From positions 1 to 11,146 of the forward strand of contig JAJFHI010000201.1 of the NCBI GenBank assembly GCA_021775715.1: 11,146 nucleotides of DNA. The letters run 5' to 3'. This document shows positions 1 through 7,462 of the stretch, one piece after another. The notes under the pieces were generated by a model, which saw nothing but the letters and a program-made list of their open reading frames with translations, did no database searches and had not been told where the DNA came from. Made by a program: the position numbers and the translations under genes. The first letter of the stretch is position 1. Every line of letters starts with the position of its first letter. Source of the DNA: Hyphomicrobiaceae bacterium (GTDB taxonomy: Bacteria; Pseudomonadota; Alphaproteobacteria; Rhizobiales; Hyphomicrobiaceae).

Positions 1-434
1 AACGGTGACGGGAAGAACGCAGATGCCGCGTGACTTTGATGGTGTTCAGAAAACAGCAGCTTTTCGCCCAGTGTGCCACTATCGGAAAACTGGACCAATG
101 CGTCTTCCAAGTTCTTTTTCTGGAACAGGTTATCCTTTATCCAGACCGGCAACGCCATACGGAATGACGAAAATCCGTGCGGTGCATTGGCGAGGTAGGT
201 TTCCAGCAGGCGTTCAAACTTGACCAACGGCTTTTCAAAGAAGACGACGTGATCGACTTCGTCAAGGCTGATGCCAGCTTCGCTCAGACAATACGAGATC
301 GCCTTTTCGGGAAAACCTGCATCGTGCTTCTTACGCGTAAAGCGTTCTTCCTGCGCGGCAGCAACGATTTGTCCATCCTCAATAAGGGCGGCGGCGCTGT
401 CGTGATAAAAAGCTGAAATGCCGAGTAGTCTCAT
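1..434 (-). CDS. Carbamoyltransferase, NodU/CmcH family (N-terminal part, runs off left edge)
   Basis: Reading leftward from ATG at 434, the frame stays open for 144 codons to the window edge, so the C-terminal majority is missing; family members are roughly 580-600 residues. The family start is clear: 'MRLLGISAFYHDSAAALIED' at residues 1-20, then 'AAQEERFTRKKHD', and 'HHQSHAASAFFPSP' near residues 130-144. These His/Asp-containing motifs belong to the Kae1/YgjD-like N-terminal domain of O-carbamoyltransferases, which transfer carbamoyl from carbamoyl phosphate to a hydroxyl on a sugar, antibiotic or toxin via a carbamoyl-adenylate. AGGA at 441-444 (minus strand), six bases before the ATG, supports the start. 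It lies 51 bases after the DUF5989-like gene and is probably co-transcribed with it. The acceptor cannot be deduced from the N-terminus. Confidence 0.95.
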   Translation of the reverse strand, partial: MRLLGISAFYHDSAAALIEDGQIVAAAQEERFTRKKHDAGFPEKAISYCLSEAGISLDEVDHVVFFEKPLVKFERLLETYLANAPHGFSSFRMALPVWIKDNLFQKKNLEDALVQFSDSGTLGEKLLFSEHHQSHAASAFFPSP

Positions 435-485
435 TTGAAGTCCTGTGTTTCGAAATTGACGGAAACGTAGCCTCACGCGCCGGTT

Positions 486-638
486 TTAGAAGACGGTGTA
501 GATGAACGGTGCAACCGCTGTGCCCTGGGCAAGTACAAGAATTCCGCCAACCAGCAGCAGAATTGCAATTACAGGCATTAACCACCATTTTTTGCGCGCG
601 CCCATGTAGGCAAACAATTCTTTGACCAATGACAGCAT
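486..638 (-). CDS. Small membrane protein, DUF5989 / SxtK-like (50 aa)
   Basis: This 50-codon gene runs from ATG at 638 to TAA at 486-488. It begins 'MLSLVKELFAYMGARKKWW', continues with one hydrophobic segment of about 20 residues (roughly 21-40, rich in I/L/V/G), and ends 'APFIYTVF'. That layout, a short amphipathic N-terminus, a KKWW interface and one membrane span, is typical of the DUF5989 family, which is found beside carbamoyltransferases. A GGAAGG Shine-Dalgarno sequence lies about 9 bases upstream. It sits between the SxtJ-like gene and the carbamoyltransferase on the same strand. From memory, the saxitoxin cluster carries a similarly small sxtK next to sxtI and sxtJ; equating the two is inference. 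Its role is unknown, and a membrane anchor or scaffold for the enzyme is a guess. Confidence 0.85.
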   Translation of the reverse strand: MLSLVKELFAYMGARKKWWLMPVIAILLLVGGILVLAQGTAVAPFIYTVF

Positions 639-712
639 AACTCTCAACCTTCCAAAAAAACGTTCGATCTACTTCACCAAAATGCTCTCTTCAGGCGTCT
701 TGGCATTTTTTC

Positions 713-1138
713 TTAAAATTGATTTTTCATTGAGCTTGGAGGATCGCTTTCGCCACCGCGCTCAACCCAGTAACTTTCAGCGGCCAGGTCCCGTCTTTTC
801 CGCAATGGATCCCGGAATACCTGCATCACAACGCCTGCCGGCACGATGACAACGGCAAACAGAACCAGCATCACGACCGGATTAACGATCCGGTGCAGCA
901 ACAATCCGAAGCGGAACCAGACGATATTGAGGGGACGCAGAACTTTTGGAATCAGAAGGCTCGACGCAAGCAAAACGGCAGCAACACCTGCGGCCGTCCA
1001 CATCACGTCTGGCGTCTGGCGCCAGACCACCGCAACGATGAGAGAAACGGCGGTAAAAACCAGCCCCGTTGACCGCTCCGACGGTAACTCGACATCTCCC
1101 TGTCGGTAGCTTTCGTGAAAGTTTGCGTCCCTAGCCAT
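713..1138 (-). CDS. SxtJ family membrane protein
   Basis: A 141-residue protein starting at ATG 1138 ('MARDANFHESY'), with AAGG seven bases before the ATG. Hydrophobic segments lie at about residues 24-38, 46-63 and 86-108. They are followed by a basic C-terminal part carrying 'DPLRKRRDLAAESYW' and a terminal 'SMKNQF', which is the signature I associate with the SxtJ family. The frame stays open upstream, and a second ATG at 1213 would add 25 residues; I prefer 1138 because family members are about 130-140 residues and the extra stretch is not family-like. The protein is named after a gene in the saxitoxin cluster, but its biochemical role is unknown. It is the first gene of a minus-strand unit with the DUF5989-like peptide (74 bases downstream) and the carbamoyltransferase. 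Confidence 0.87.
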   Translation of the reverse strand: MARDANFHESYRQGDVELPSERSTGLVFTAVSLIVAVVWRQTPDVMWTAAGVAAVLLASSLLIPKVLRPLNIVWFRFGLLLHRIVNPVVMLVLFAVVIVPAGVVMQVFRDPLRKRRDLAAESYWVERGGESDPPSSMKNQF

Positions 1139-1483
1139 TGCGAAACCTTGCGTGTTGCCTGTCGTCCCAACCGGGTCGCCAGGGTCGGCCGCTGCAAGAA
1201 CTGCAACGGGCATCGACTTGTTCGGTTTCGGAAGATGCACAAAGCGGGCCGCTTTAACTGAGGCTAAGGCGCACCCGTTAACCTGCCCTGTTAAACACGC
1301 ATTTTCGAACCTAAAGCCCGGCAATCAACAGGCTTGAAGGTGCAGAACTTCAAAACGGGACACGCGCTCTATGTCTGCTTTTCCCATCATCGGACAGCAC
1401 ATCCGTTAAGTTGGATATGCCCGGCACCACTGGTCTCTTGGATTAACCAATTCGGCGAAGCCGCAATGAGGGCCACCAATCTC
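1139..1483. other. Intergenic gap between antiporter end and SxtJ-like start
   Basis: This stretch of 345 bases has no convincing gene. It holds the 3' flank of the antiporter gene and the upstream region of the sxtJ-like unit. I see a 6-bp inverted repeat TTGAAG/CTTCAA with an 8-base spacer at 1334-1353, a short CGGC-GAA-GCCG hairpin at 1453-1463, and two near-copies of a GTTAAC-containing element at about 1274-1297. None has a T-run that would make it a clear terminator, and I cannot pick a good -35/-10 pair. On the minus strand, 1139-1213 could code for an N-terminal extension of the SxtJ-like protein if the ATG at 1213 is used. Confidence 0.5.
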
Positions 1484-3304
1484 TTACTGGGAAGACTTGT
1501 CGGGCCCGGGCGTAATACCGTCACCTAAGTCCTCAGCATCTTGCTTGAAGAGTTCTTCCAGTTCAGCCGACTGGGACCGTGCGCGCGCCTGTAGTTTCTC
1601 GACATCGGTATAATGCGCATAGTCTTCGACAAGACGACGTTCGTCGTGCTCACGAAACGTATCGATCGTATGATTAACGTCTGCCTCGGAATATCCAAGT
1701 TCGCGCAGCACACCGTGGGCCAGATCCAGCGACGATAGGAATGTCTCCCGTAGGATGACCTTGACACCCTGGTCCATCAATCGATGCAAATGATTGCGAT
1801 TTCGCGCCCGTGCGAAAACCGGCACATGAGGGAAATGTTGGCGCAGAATTTCTGCCGTTCGTACAGACACCTCAATATCGGAGATAGTCAAAACGAATGC
1901 CCGGGCCCTTCCGACCTGGGCCGCCTCAAGAATATCAAGTCGGCTTGCATCGCCAAAATAGGCCTTGTTGCCGAAGCGTGCGGCAAGATTGACCCGCTCC
2001 GTCGACTGCTCCAGTGCCGTAAATGGAATGCCGCGAGCCCGAAGAATACGGGCAACGATCTGTCCGAAGCGTCCGAGACCAGCGATGATCACATGCCCAT
2101 GTTCTTCGGGCAATTCGTCATATTTAGGTTCTTCGACTTTTTCCGATCGGGCAAACAAAAACTCATCGACAAGAAGCAGCAGGGGTGTCGCCAGCATCGA
2201 CAGCGTAACGATGACGTTCAGCAATTCGACGAGTTCACTATTGAGCACACGGCTGGTAGCTGCAGCGGCAAACAGTACGAACGCGAATTCGCCCCCTTGC
2301 GCCAACGATAGAGCAAGTCGACGCGATGCCTTCGTGTTGAGACCACGCACGCGCCCAAGAAGGAATAGCGTAACCACCTTGACGATCATGAGGCCGGCAA
2401 CTGAAATCGCAATGAAGCCGGGGACCTCGGTCAGAAGGTGCAAATCAAGCGACATGCCAACAGTGGTGAAGAACAGCCCCAACAACAGTCCCTTAAAGGG
2501 AGCAATGTCGGCCTCGATTTGATGCCTGTATGCGGAATCCGCCAACAGGGCTCCAGCCAGAAATGCACCGAGTGCCGCAGACAGACCAGCCGACTCCATT
2601 AGCAGCGCCACGCCGACAACTGTTAGCAGGGCACTCGCTGTCATGGCCTCGCGAACCCCGGTCGAGGCGACAAGCTGATACAGCGTCGAGAGCACGTAAC
2701 GGCCAAAAACAACGACCAGCACGATTGCGCCGACCGCTTTCACCACCGCCTCCGCCGAAATGCTGACGCCGGTATCACCGACAGCAAACAACGGTACGAT
2801 CGCAATCAACGGGATCGCTGCCAAGTCCTGGAATAAGAGAACCGAAAAAGCAGCACGCCCATGCACCTTATGCAGCTCGCCTTTTTCTTGCAGCACCTGC
2901 AGAACGAACGCCGTTGACGAAAGAGACAAGGCCAAGGCGATGAAGGCCGCCTGCTCCCACGACACGCCGAATTGCAACGCCACCAAAGGCCCCAGACATG
3001 CCGCGGCAATCGCCACTTGCCCGGCGCCTAGGCCAAATATCGCCCCGCGCATTGTCCACAGCCGCTTCGGCTTCAACTCAAGACCGATAAGGAACAGCAG
3101 AAGAGCAACACCATATTCGGCGATATGGAGGATGCCTTCCACCTGGTAGACGGCATAGACAAAGCCAAGACCATACGGGCCGATCAGCATCCCCGCCGCC
3201 AGATAGCCAATGACGGAGCTAATATTGAGCTTCTTTGCAATAGGTGCCGCGATCGCTGCAGCAGCTAAAAATACAGCGACTTGAATAAGAAAACTTCCAG
3301 ACAC
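1484..3304 (-). CDS. CPA2-family cation:proton antiporter, KefB/KefC type
   Basis: A 606-residue inner-membrane antiporter. Residues 1-380 form the Na/H-exchanger domain with about 12 hydrophobic segments, opening 'LNISSVIGYLAAGMLIGP' (residues 26-43). The Kef-type active-site motif 'LLFQD' is at 156-160, and the regulatory-loop-like 'IEADIAPFKGLLLGLFF' is at 263-279. After an acidic linker, residues 403-520 form a TrkA-N/RCK Rossmann domain with 'HVIIAGLGRFG' (404-414) and the Kef-like 'RETF' (519-522). The tail from 550 is charged and helical. Kef systems exchange K+ for H+ and are gated by glutathione adducts; whether this copy responds to glutathione or carries K+ or Na+ cannot be told here. 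Translation starts at GTG 3304, since the family N-terminus begins there, although the Shine-Dalgarno is weak (GGGG about 9 bases upstream). No KefF/KefG-like subunit is adjacent. Confidence 0.93.
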   Translation of the reverse strand: MSGSFLIQVAVFLAAAAIAAPIAKKLNISSVIGYLAAGMLIGPYGLGFVYAVYQVEGILHIAEYGVALLLFLIGLELKPKRLWTMRGAIFGLGAGQVAIAAACLGPLVALQFGVSWEQAAFIALALSLSSTAFVLQVLQEKGELHKVHGRAAFSVLLFQDLAAIPLIAIVPLFAVGDTGVSISAEAVVKAVGAIVLVVVFGRYVLSTLYQLVASTGVREAMTASALLTVVGVALLMESAGLSAALGAFLAGALLADSAYRHQIEADIAPFKGLLLGLFFTTVGMSLDLHLLTEVPGFIAISVAGLMIVKVVTLFLLGRVRGLNTKASRRLALSLAQGGEFAFVLFAAAATSRVLNSELVELLNVIVTLSMLATPLLLLVDEFLFARSEKVEEPKYDELPEEHGHVIIAGLGRFGQIVARILRARGIPFTALEQSTERVNLAARFGNKAYFGDASRLDILEAAQVGRARAFVLTISDIEVSVRTAEILRQHFPHVPVFARARNRNHLHRLMDQGVKVILRETFLSSLDLAHGVLRELGYSEADVNHTIDTFREHDERRLVEDYAHYTDVEKLQARARSQSAELEELFKQDAEDLGDGITPGPDKSSQ

Positions 3305-3401
3305 CGCGTTAGACCCCGTTCGCCAAACATGTATCGCACAAAGCCAAATCAGGCCAAGCGGACCCTGACCTAGTATGATGACAAACGCGAGAGGGTCACA
3401 A

Positions 3402-3414
3402 GGCGCAGTGCGCC
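3402..3414. repeat. Short GC-rich inverted repeat in the antiporter upstream region
   Basis: GGCGCA and TGCGCC arms meet around a single base, and the element is flanked on both sides by GGTCAC in direct orientation (about 3394 and 3418). It lies between the autotransporter stop (3503) and the antiporter GTG (3304). There is no U-run, so a terminator is not supported. An operator-like dyad or chance are both possible. Confidence 0.3.
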
Positions 3415-3502
3415 GCAGGTCACGATTTTCCGGAACCGCAAGTGAAAGAATTGATCACCCCACCCCGCACTACGCGTATATCTCGGTAGGATCTCAATGT
3501 GG

Positions 3503-6500
3503 TTAGAATTCCGAGTTGAATTTGCCAAACGCGCCGTGCTGCTCGGTATCCTCTGCAATACGGCCTTCATAACCAAACGACAGCGTCGTCCCGTTATCCT
3601 TCAAGAGGGCCAGCCCAGCCTCGATATCTGCGAAGGTGTCATCGAATTCTGAGTTGATGGCAAATCCGCCGGCACCAGCCGGGGCGCCGATGAAACCTGC
3701 TGTCACCGCGTGGCTGTTGTTGCCGAAGAATGTCACGCCTGCCTTGATATAGGGTTTTGCGAGTGTGTCAGGCGACAAAACATATTGCGCGCCGAACTCA
3801 ACAGCTGGCGTCACACTGAAATATGTTTCATCACTTTCCGAAACAGCAAGATTTGCTGCACCGCCGCCAGTTTCACGGAAACCATCCCGATCAACACGCG
3901 TCAGATCGAAGTCGACCAAAGGTTTGGCGTACCAATTAGCCTGGGAGAGCAAATAGGCCACGCGTAATTGACCGGCAAGATAGGTCACATCGTGATCGGA
4001 CGCTGCTGTCGCTGCAAAACCACCAAAGTTGGCCTGGCGCGTCGTCTCATAAGTTCTAAAGCCACCAGATACGGCACCAGCCAACACGAACGGACCTGTC
4101 TGGTACTTCAAGACACCGCCCACATCAACGCCGTTGCCTTCACTTTCGGCACCTGTGTCCGTGTTGAGCGTCGACGAGCCGTAGCCAAGTCCGAACCCGC
4201 CGGTCCAGCCATCGGCAATCGTGAATTGTGCCCCTGCTGAAATCTCACCGGACTCTTCGTTAAAGCCGATGTTGTTGGCTGTGCGATCTCGATCGAGAAA
4301 GTCGCCGTCGATGCGGACCCAACCACATTGGCCTTCGCGGACAAACGAATGCCCAGCGCCTGGAACCCGGCAACTGAAGAGTTTTTGGGTGAAATCATCG
4401 GCAGCGAACAACGTTGTCGTTTCGGTGTTGAGGAACACTTCCGGTGACAGTTGGTCCAGCGCGGATTTGTACTGCTCAAAGCTCGTGATGCCAAGCAACA
4501 GCGAGTCCAAGACCGGGGCCAATGCACCCCCACCAGCAATCAACGCACCGCCAAGGTTGTTGGCAATATTTGTCTGGTTCGGGTTGAGGTTGGCAGCCAT
4601 CGGTGTGAAATCGACTGTGACACCGATGACGACATCCGTTGCGTTCGGGAATAGTAGTTGCGCATCGATCAAGGGGCTCGCCGTATTCGTTGTGAGGCCA
4701 AGCCCATTGTTTGTCGTACCACCAGCCGCCGACAAAATGGTGACTTGCTGCGCTCCAGACGTGAAGCTCGTGAAATTGGCCGCGACGTTGCCGGCAAGGT
4801 TAGCCGTACCAGTGACGGTCAACAGGTCGCCTGTGCCGCCAGCAAGATCAACATCAGCGGCAAGAACACCTGTTGCAGTCTGTACAAAGTTGCCCATGAT
4901 TGCGCCGTTGCCGATGGCGCCTACTCCACCGGCAGCAAGTGTCGCCCGGTTGGTGACAAGAGGGCTGTTCAAGCTGCCTTGTAGATCGAGCGTACCTTCT
5001 TGAATAGTTGCGGTGTTGGTCAAGTTATGAGTGCCTGTCAGCGTCCAGGTACTTGCACCTGTTTTTGACAAGAACTCAAAGTTAGAGTGCTGTGATCCGT
5101 CCAGCGTATTTGTGCCTGCGCCGTTAAAACGGAGCAGATCGTTGTCTGCGCCGCCGTCAAAAGTGGCACCTGACACCGTTCCTGCTGCATCCAATGAGAC
5201 GATGTCGTCGCCATCACCCAACATTGCGCTGCCGACAAACGTGCCGGAGTTGGCAAACATATCCTTGCCGGCACCAGTCGTCAGGTTGCCGGTGAATTGA
5301 CCACCAAGCATGTTATCAAAAATATTGCCGCCTTCGCCCAGGTGAACATTTCCGATGACCGAGCCGAAGTTGACGACGGTCTCGTTGCCCGTTGTTCCTT
5401 CAATCGCGTTTTCGCCAAGTGTCGTGACGGTGCCGCGGTTGGTAACCAGGTTGGTTAAGCCACCATCGATATCGATGCCGTCGCCTGAATTGATGCCACC
5501 CGAAATCGTGCTGCCGGCCGCAATCGTGATTGTCGCACTGCCAGCGCCCAAAGCATTGTTCACATCGATGCCGTCGGAACCATCGCCTGTCGTGATAACA
5601 TCACCGTCAACCGAGATCCTAATGGTGCCGCCTTGCGCATACCCGGTTATTCCGTCGACAAAGGCACCGGCTGTCGCGACATTGCCAGTCGAGCTAATTG
5701 CGACATCACCGGTGTAGGACACGCCAACCACAGCATCAGCGCCATAGCCCGCGGTCGAAACATTACCTGTTGAGGTAATGGCAACGTTGCCTATTGCTCG
5801 ACCAAACAGGCCAATTGAAATATCACCGGTTGTCGAAACGTTACCCACTGAAGTCAGAGTTGCATCGCCACTTCCCATGTTATCGGCAATTAACCCTTCG
5901 GATTCATAACCCGAAGTCGTGATATTCCCTGTCGAAGTTACAGTTACGTTGCCAATGCCATACTGCAGGCCAACAATACCGTTTGCATAGTCGCCCTGGG
6001 TTGCGATGTCGCCGCTCGACATGATGTTTACCGCACCGTCACCGACGCTCAGGCCAAAGATACCGATGGAGTCATCACGGGTCGTTGTGATGGTGCCGAC
6101 TGAAGACACCGACAAACTACCGACACCATACTTGCGGGCGTCAATGCCGTCGGAATATGTCCCCTTAGTCGAGATATCGCCTGTCGACGTTACACTTAAG
6201 TTGCCGTCTCCATGTGCGAGACCATAGATAGCGTGAGCATCGTTACCGTTCGTCGAGATGTTACCCATTGAGGTCACAGCAACGGATCCGTTGCCTTGCG
6301 CCTCCGCCAAAATCCCGTCGGCACCGCCTCCCCCGGTCATAATGTTGCCGGTGGACACGACGTCGATATCTCCCATCGAGCCAACATCGTTGGTCGCCTC
6401 AATGCCTTCCGCGTCGATACCGTCCGTCGTAATGTTGCCGACCGACGTCACATCTACCGTGCCATCGGTCATGCTCCTGGCAAAAATACCCTCAGCATTA

Positions 6501-6940
6501 TTGCCGGTTGTAGTGATTGCGAATGCGCCGGTGTCGCTGTTAATCGTGACGCTGCCGGTACTGTTGAATTCGATACCGTCAACGCCAGCAACGCCCGGGG
6601 CAACATTTGCCGTTAGCGAATTGACGTTGAGTGTGGTGACAGCCGGCGTATTGAAATCTGGCCCACCGCCCTGACTTGTTAGGCCGTCCGACTGGTCGCC
6701 TTGGCAGGTGGCAACCACACCGGCGGTGACACAAGCGTCTGGGTCGGCGACCGCAAGTCGAGGTTGGGCGGTCACAAGTGCGGTAACAGCTACAGTCCCA
6801 AGAAGGGCGGCGCGCAAAGAAGTTCCTGTTCCGAATGAGGAACGTTGAGGCTTTGATGCAATCGTCTCTCGCGTTCTCGCAGAAGAGCTTTTCCGCGCAA
6901 GAGCCTCCGCACGACGGCGTTCTTTGCGATTCACAGACAT
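3503..6940 (-). CDS. Autotransporter (type Va secretion) with repetitive passenger
   Basis: 1145 residues from ATG 6940, with GGGGAAAGG just upstream; a TTG four codons earlier would also fit the frame but has no Shine-Dalgarno. The N-terminus has an extended basic region ('NRKERRRAEALARK'), then a hydrophobic stretch 'LLGTVAVTALVTA' and a likely cleavage after 'AVA' near residue 65. The passenger contains twelve repeats of about 28 residues (roughly 161-465), then further beta-helix-type sequence. Residues 795-870 contain 'FEQYKSALDQLSPE', typical of the junction before the barrel. The last ~274 residues (from 'CGWVRIDGDF') form the outer-membrane beta-barrel, ending in phenylalanine ('GAFGKFNSEF') as Bam substrates do. 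The passenger is probably displayed or released at the surface; no protease or lipase triad is evident, so adhesion is the default guess. Confidence 0.94.
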   Translation of the reverse strand: MSVNRKERRRAEALARKSSSARTRETIASKPQRSSFGTGTSLRAALLGTVAVTALVTAQPRLAVADPDACVTAGVVATCQGDQSDGLTSQGGGPDFNTPAVTTLNVNSLTANVAPGVAGVDGIEFNSTGSVTINSDTGAFAITTTGNNAEGIFARSMTDGTVDVTSVGNITTDGIDAEGIEATNDVGSMGDIDVVSTGNIMTGGGGADGILAEAQGNGSVAVTSMGNISTNGNDAHAIYGLAHGDGNLSVTSTGDISTKGTYSDGIDARKYGVGSLSVSSVGTITTTRDDSIGIFGLSVGDGAVNIMSSGDIATQGDYANGIVGLQYGIGNVTVTSTGNITTSGYESEGLIADNMGSGDATLTSVGNVSTTGDISIGLFGRAIGNVAITSTGNVSTAGYGADAVVGVSYTGDVAISSTGNVATAGAFVDGITGYAQGGTIRISVDGDVITTGDGSDGIDVNNALGAGSATITIAAGSTISGGINSGDGIDIDGGLTNLVTNRGTVTTLGENAIEGTTGNETVVNFGSVIGNVHLGEGGNIFDNMLGGQFTGNLTTGAGKDMFANSGTFVGSAMLGDGDDIVSLDAAGTVSGATFDGGADNDLLRFNGAGTNTLDGSQHSNFEFLSKTGASTWTLTGTHNLTNTATIQEGTLDLQGSLNSPLVTNRATLAAGGVGAIGNGAIMGNFVQTATGVLAADVDLAGGTGDLLTVTGTANLAGNVAANFTSFTSGAQQVTILSAAGGTTNNGLGLTTNTASPLIDAQLLFPNATDVVIGVTVDFTPMAANLNPNQTNIANNLGGALIAGGGALAPVLDSLLLGITSFEQYKSALDQLSPEVFLNTETTTLFAADDFTQKLFSCRVPGAGHSFVREGQCGWVRIDGDFLDRDRTANNIGFNEESGEISAGAQFTIADGWTGGFGLGYGSSTLNTDTGAESEGNGVDVGGVLKYQTGPFVLAGAVSGGFRTYETTRQANFGGFAATAASDHDVTYLAGQLRVAYLLSQANWYAKPLVDFDLTRVDRDGFRETGGGAANLAVSESDETYFSVTPAVEFGAQYVLSPDTLAKPYIKAGVTFFGNNSHAVTAGFIGAPAGAGGFAINSEFDDTFADIEAGLALLKDNGTTLSFGYEGRIAEDTEQHGAFGKFNSEF
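5546..6460 (-). repeat. Twelve ~28-residue passenger repeats in the autotransporter
   Basis: The units follow the pattern 'v-x-V-T-S-T-G-N-I-x-T-x-G-x-x-A-D-G-I-x-x-x-x-x-G-x-G'. Most are exactly 28 codons (84 bases); two or three are one or two residues shorter or longer. The core 'TSTGNI/V' and the 'DGI' after it are best conserved, while the 5-6 residues following DGI/GLF vary strongly. The pattern suits one or two coils of a right-handed beta-helix per repeat. The copies are diverged at DNA level, which points to old duplications. Confidence 0.85.
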
Positions 6941-7223
6941 ACCTTTCCCCAAGGAACTACGTCTGGAAACTTGAAATGCAGCCGATAGAACTGCCCGTTA
7001 GCACATCTAATTTGGCGGTCCGCGGGTCAGCAATACGCTCGACGTGGCAAGCAATTAAATTGTGGTAGGCTGATTTTGATTGCTAGTCGATGTGCTGCGC
7101 TCCGATTTGCACAGATAACCCATTCGACTTCCACGAGTTTTTATCAGAAAATCTACCATAGGTTGCTAACTGTCGCCTAGGTAACTAGGCACATGCGACG
7201 CTCATCGCTTCTCAACCCATGTT
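6941..7223. other. Upstream region of the autotransporter, no gene seen
   Basis: Between the autotransporter start and the autotransporter relic lie 283 bases with lower GC than the surrounding genes and no convincing ORF. A possible minus-strand promoter reads TTGCTG, 17 bases, TTAGAT (about 7007-7035), with only three of six matches to each consensus box. The one clear structural element is the hairpin at 7175-7190, listed separately. Confidence 0.4.
7175..7190. repeat. Perfect 6-bp hairpin with GTAA loop
   Basis: GCCTAG and CTAGGC arms flank GTAA, so a plus-strand transcript would carry a GNRA-type tetraloop. It lies 34 bases beyond the stop of the degraded autotransporter copy. It could be what is left of that gene's terminator, but no T-run follows on either strand. 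A small palindromic operator is the alternative. Confidence 0.4.
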
Positions 7224-7412
7224 TCAGAACTTCGACGTGAATTTTCCGAAAGCGCCGAGTGTACCCCGCTCCCCATTTTTAAACTCTGCGGCTAGGGGGA
7301 CGTTCCTGCGGATCAGCAGTGATACAACGTCTTCGACATAGGCGGCAACCGAATCCGCCCTCCACAAGTTGTCGGCACCAGTACGGTTGTGGAACGTAAG
7401 GGGCACGCGTAG
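7224..7412 (-). pseudogene. Degraded autotransporter beta-barrel C-terminus (relic of a paralogue)
   Basis: The minus-strand frame ending at TGA 7224-7226 encodes '...LAAEFKNGERGTLGAFGKF' followed by TSKF and the stop. The intact neighbour ends with '...LSFGYEGRIAEDTEQHGAFG' followed by KFNSEF. The shared GAFGKFxSxF end, the preceding 'LL-x-x-N-x-x-L-x-x-x-F/Y-x-G' spacing, and a weaker match of 'VPLTFHNRT' to 'AGVTFFGNN' show this is the last two or three beta-strands of a related barrel. Codons in the shared end also match closely. No passenger or signal peptide remains upstream: the frame runs into the divergently oriented TIGR03032 gene, and about 20 barrel residues appear deleted internally. 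I conclude that a second autotransporter in the same orientation was truncated here. Confidence 0.72.
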
Positions 7413-7462
7413 ACGATACAAAGAGTTCCATGATTTGTGTATTTGCTTGACCGAGTGTTTCT

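Noticed and set aside
1213..1324. Longer N-terminus for the SxtJ-like protein from upstream starts (1213 or 1324)
   Set aside because: The added residues are not family-like and would exceed the usual length; AAGG before ATG 1138 is adequate. The 1213 start cannot be fully excluded.
3402..3414. Rho-independent terminator after the autotransporter
   Set aside because: The dyad is short, the best stem is 4-6 bp, and no T-run follows, so it was listed only as an inverted repeat.
4221..5003. 260-codon plus-strand frame opposite the autotransporter
   Set aside because: The minus-strand frame has a full signal peptide, passenger and barrel. The plus frame is low-complexity and without recognisable features.
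5546..6460. Possible DNA-level tandem repeat or minisatellite
   Set aside because: Periodicity is clear in protein, but nucleotide identity between units is low, so it is an old coding repeat rather than an active minisatellite.
6941..6952. TTG start four codons before the autotransporter ATG
   Set aside because: The GGGGAAAGG Shine-Dalgarno lies within those codons and serves the ATG; nothing suitable precedes the TTG.
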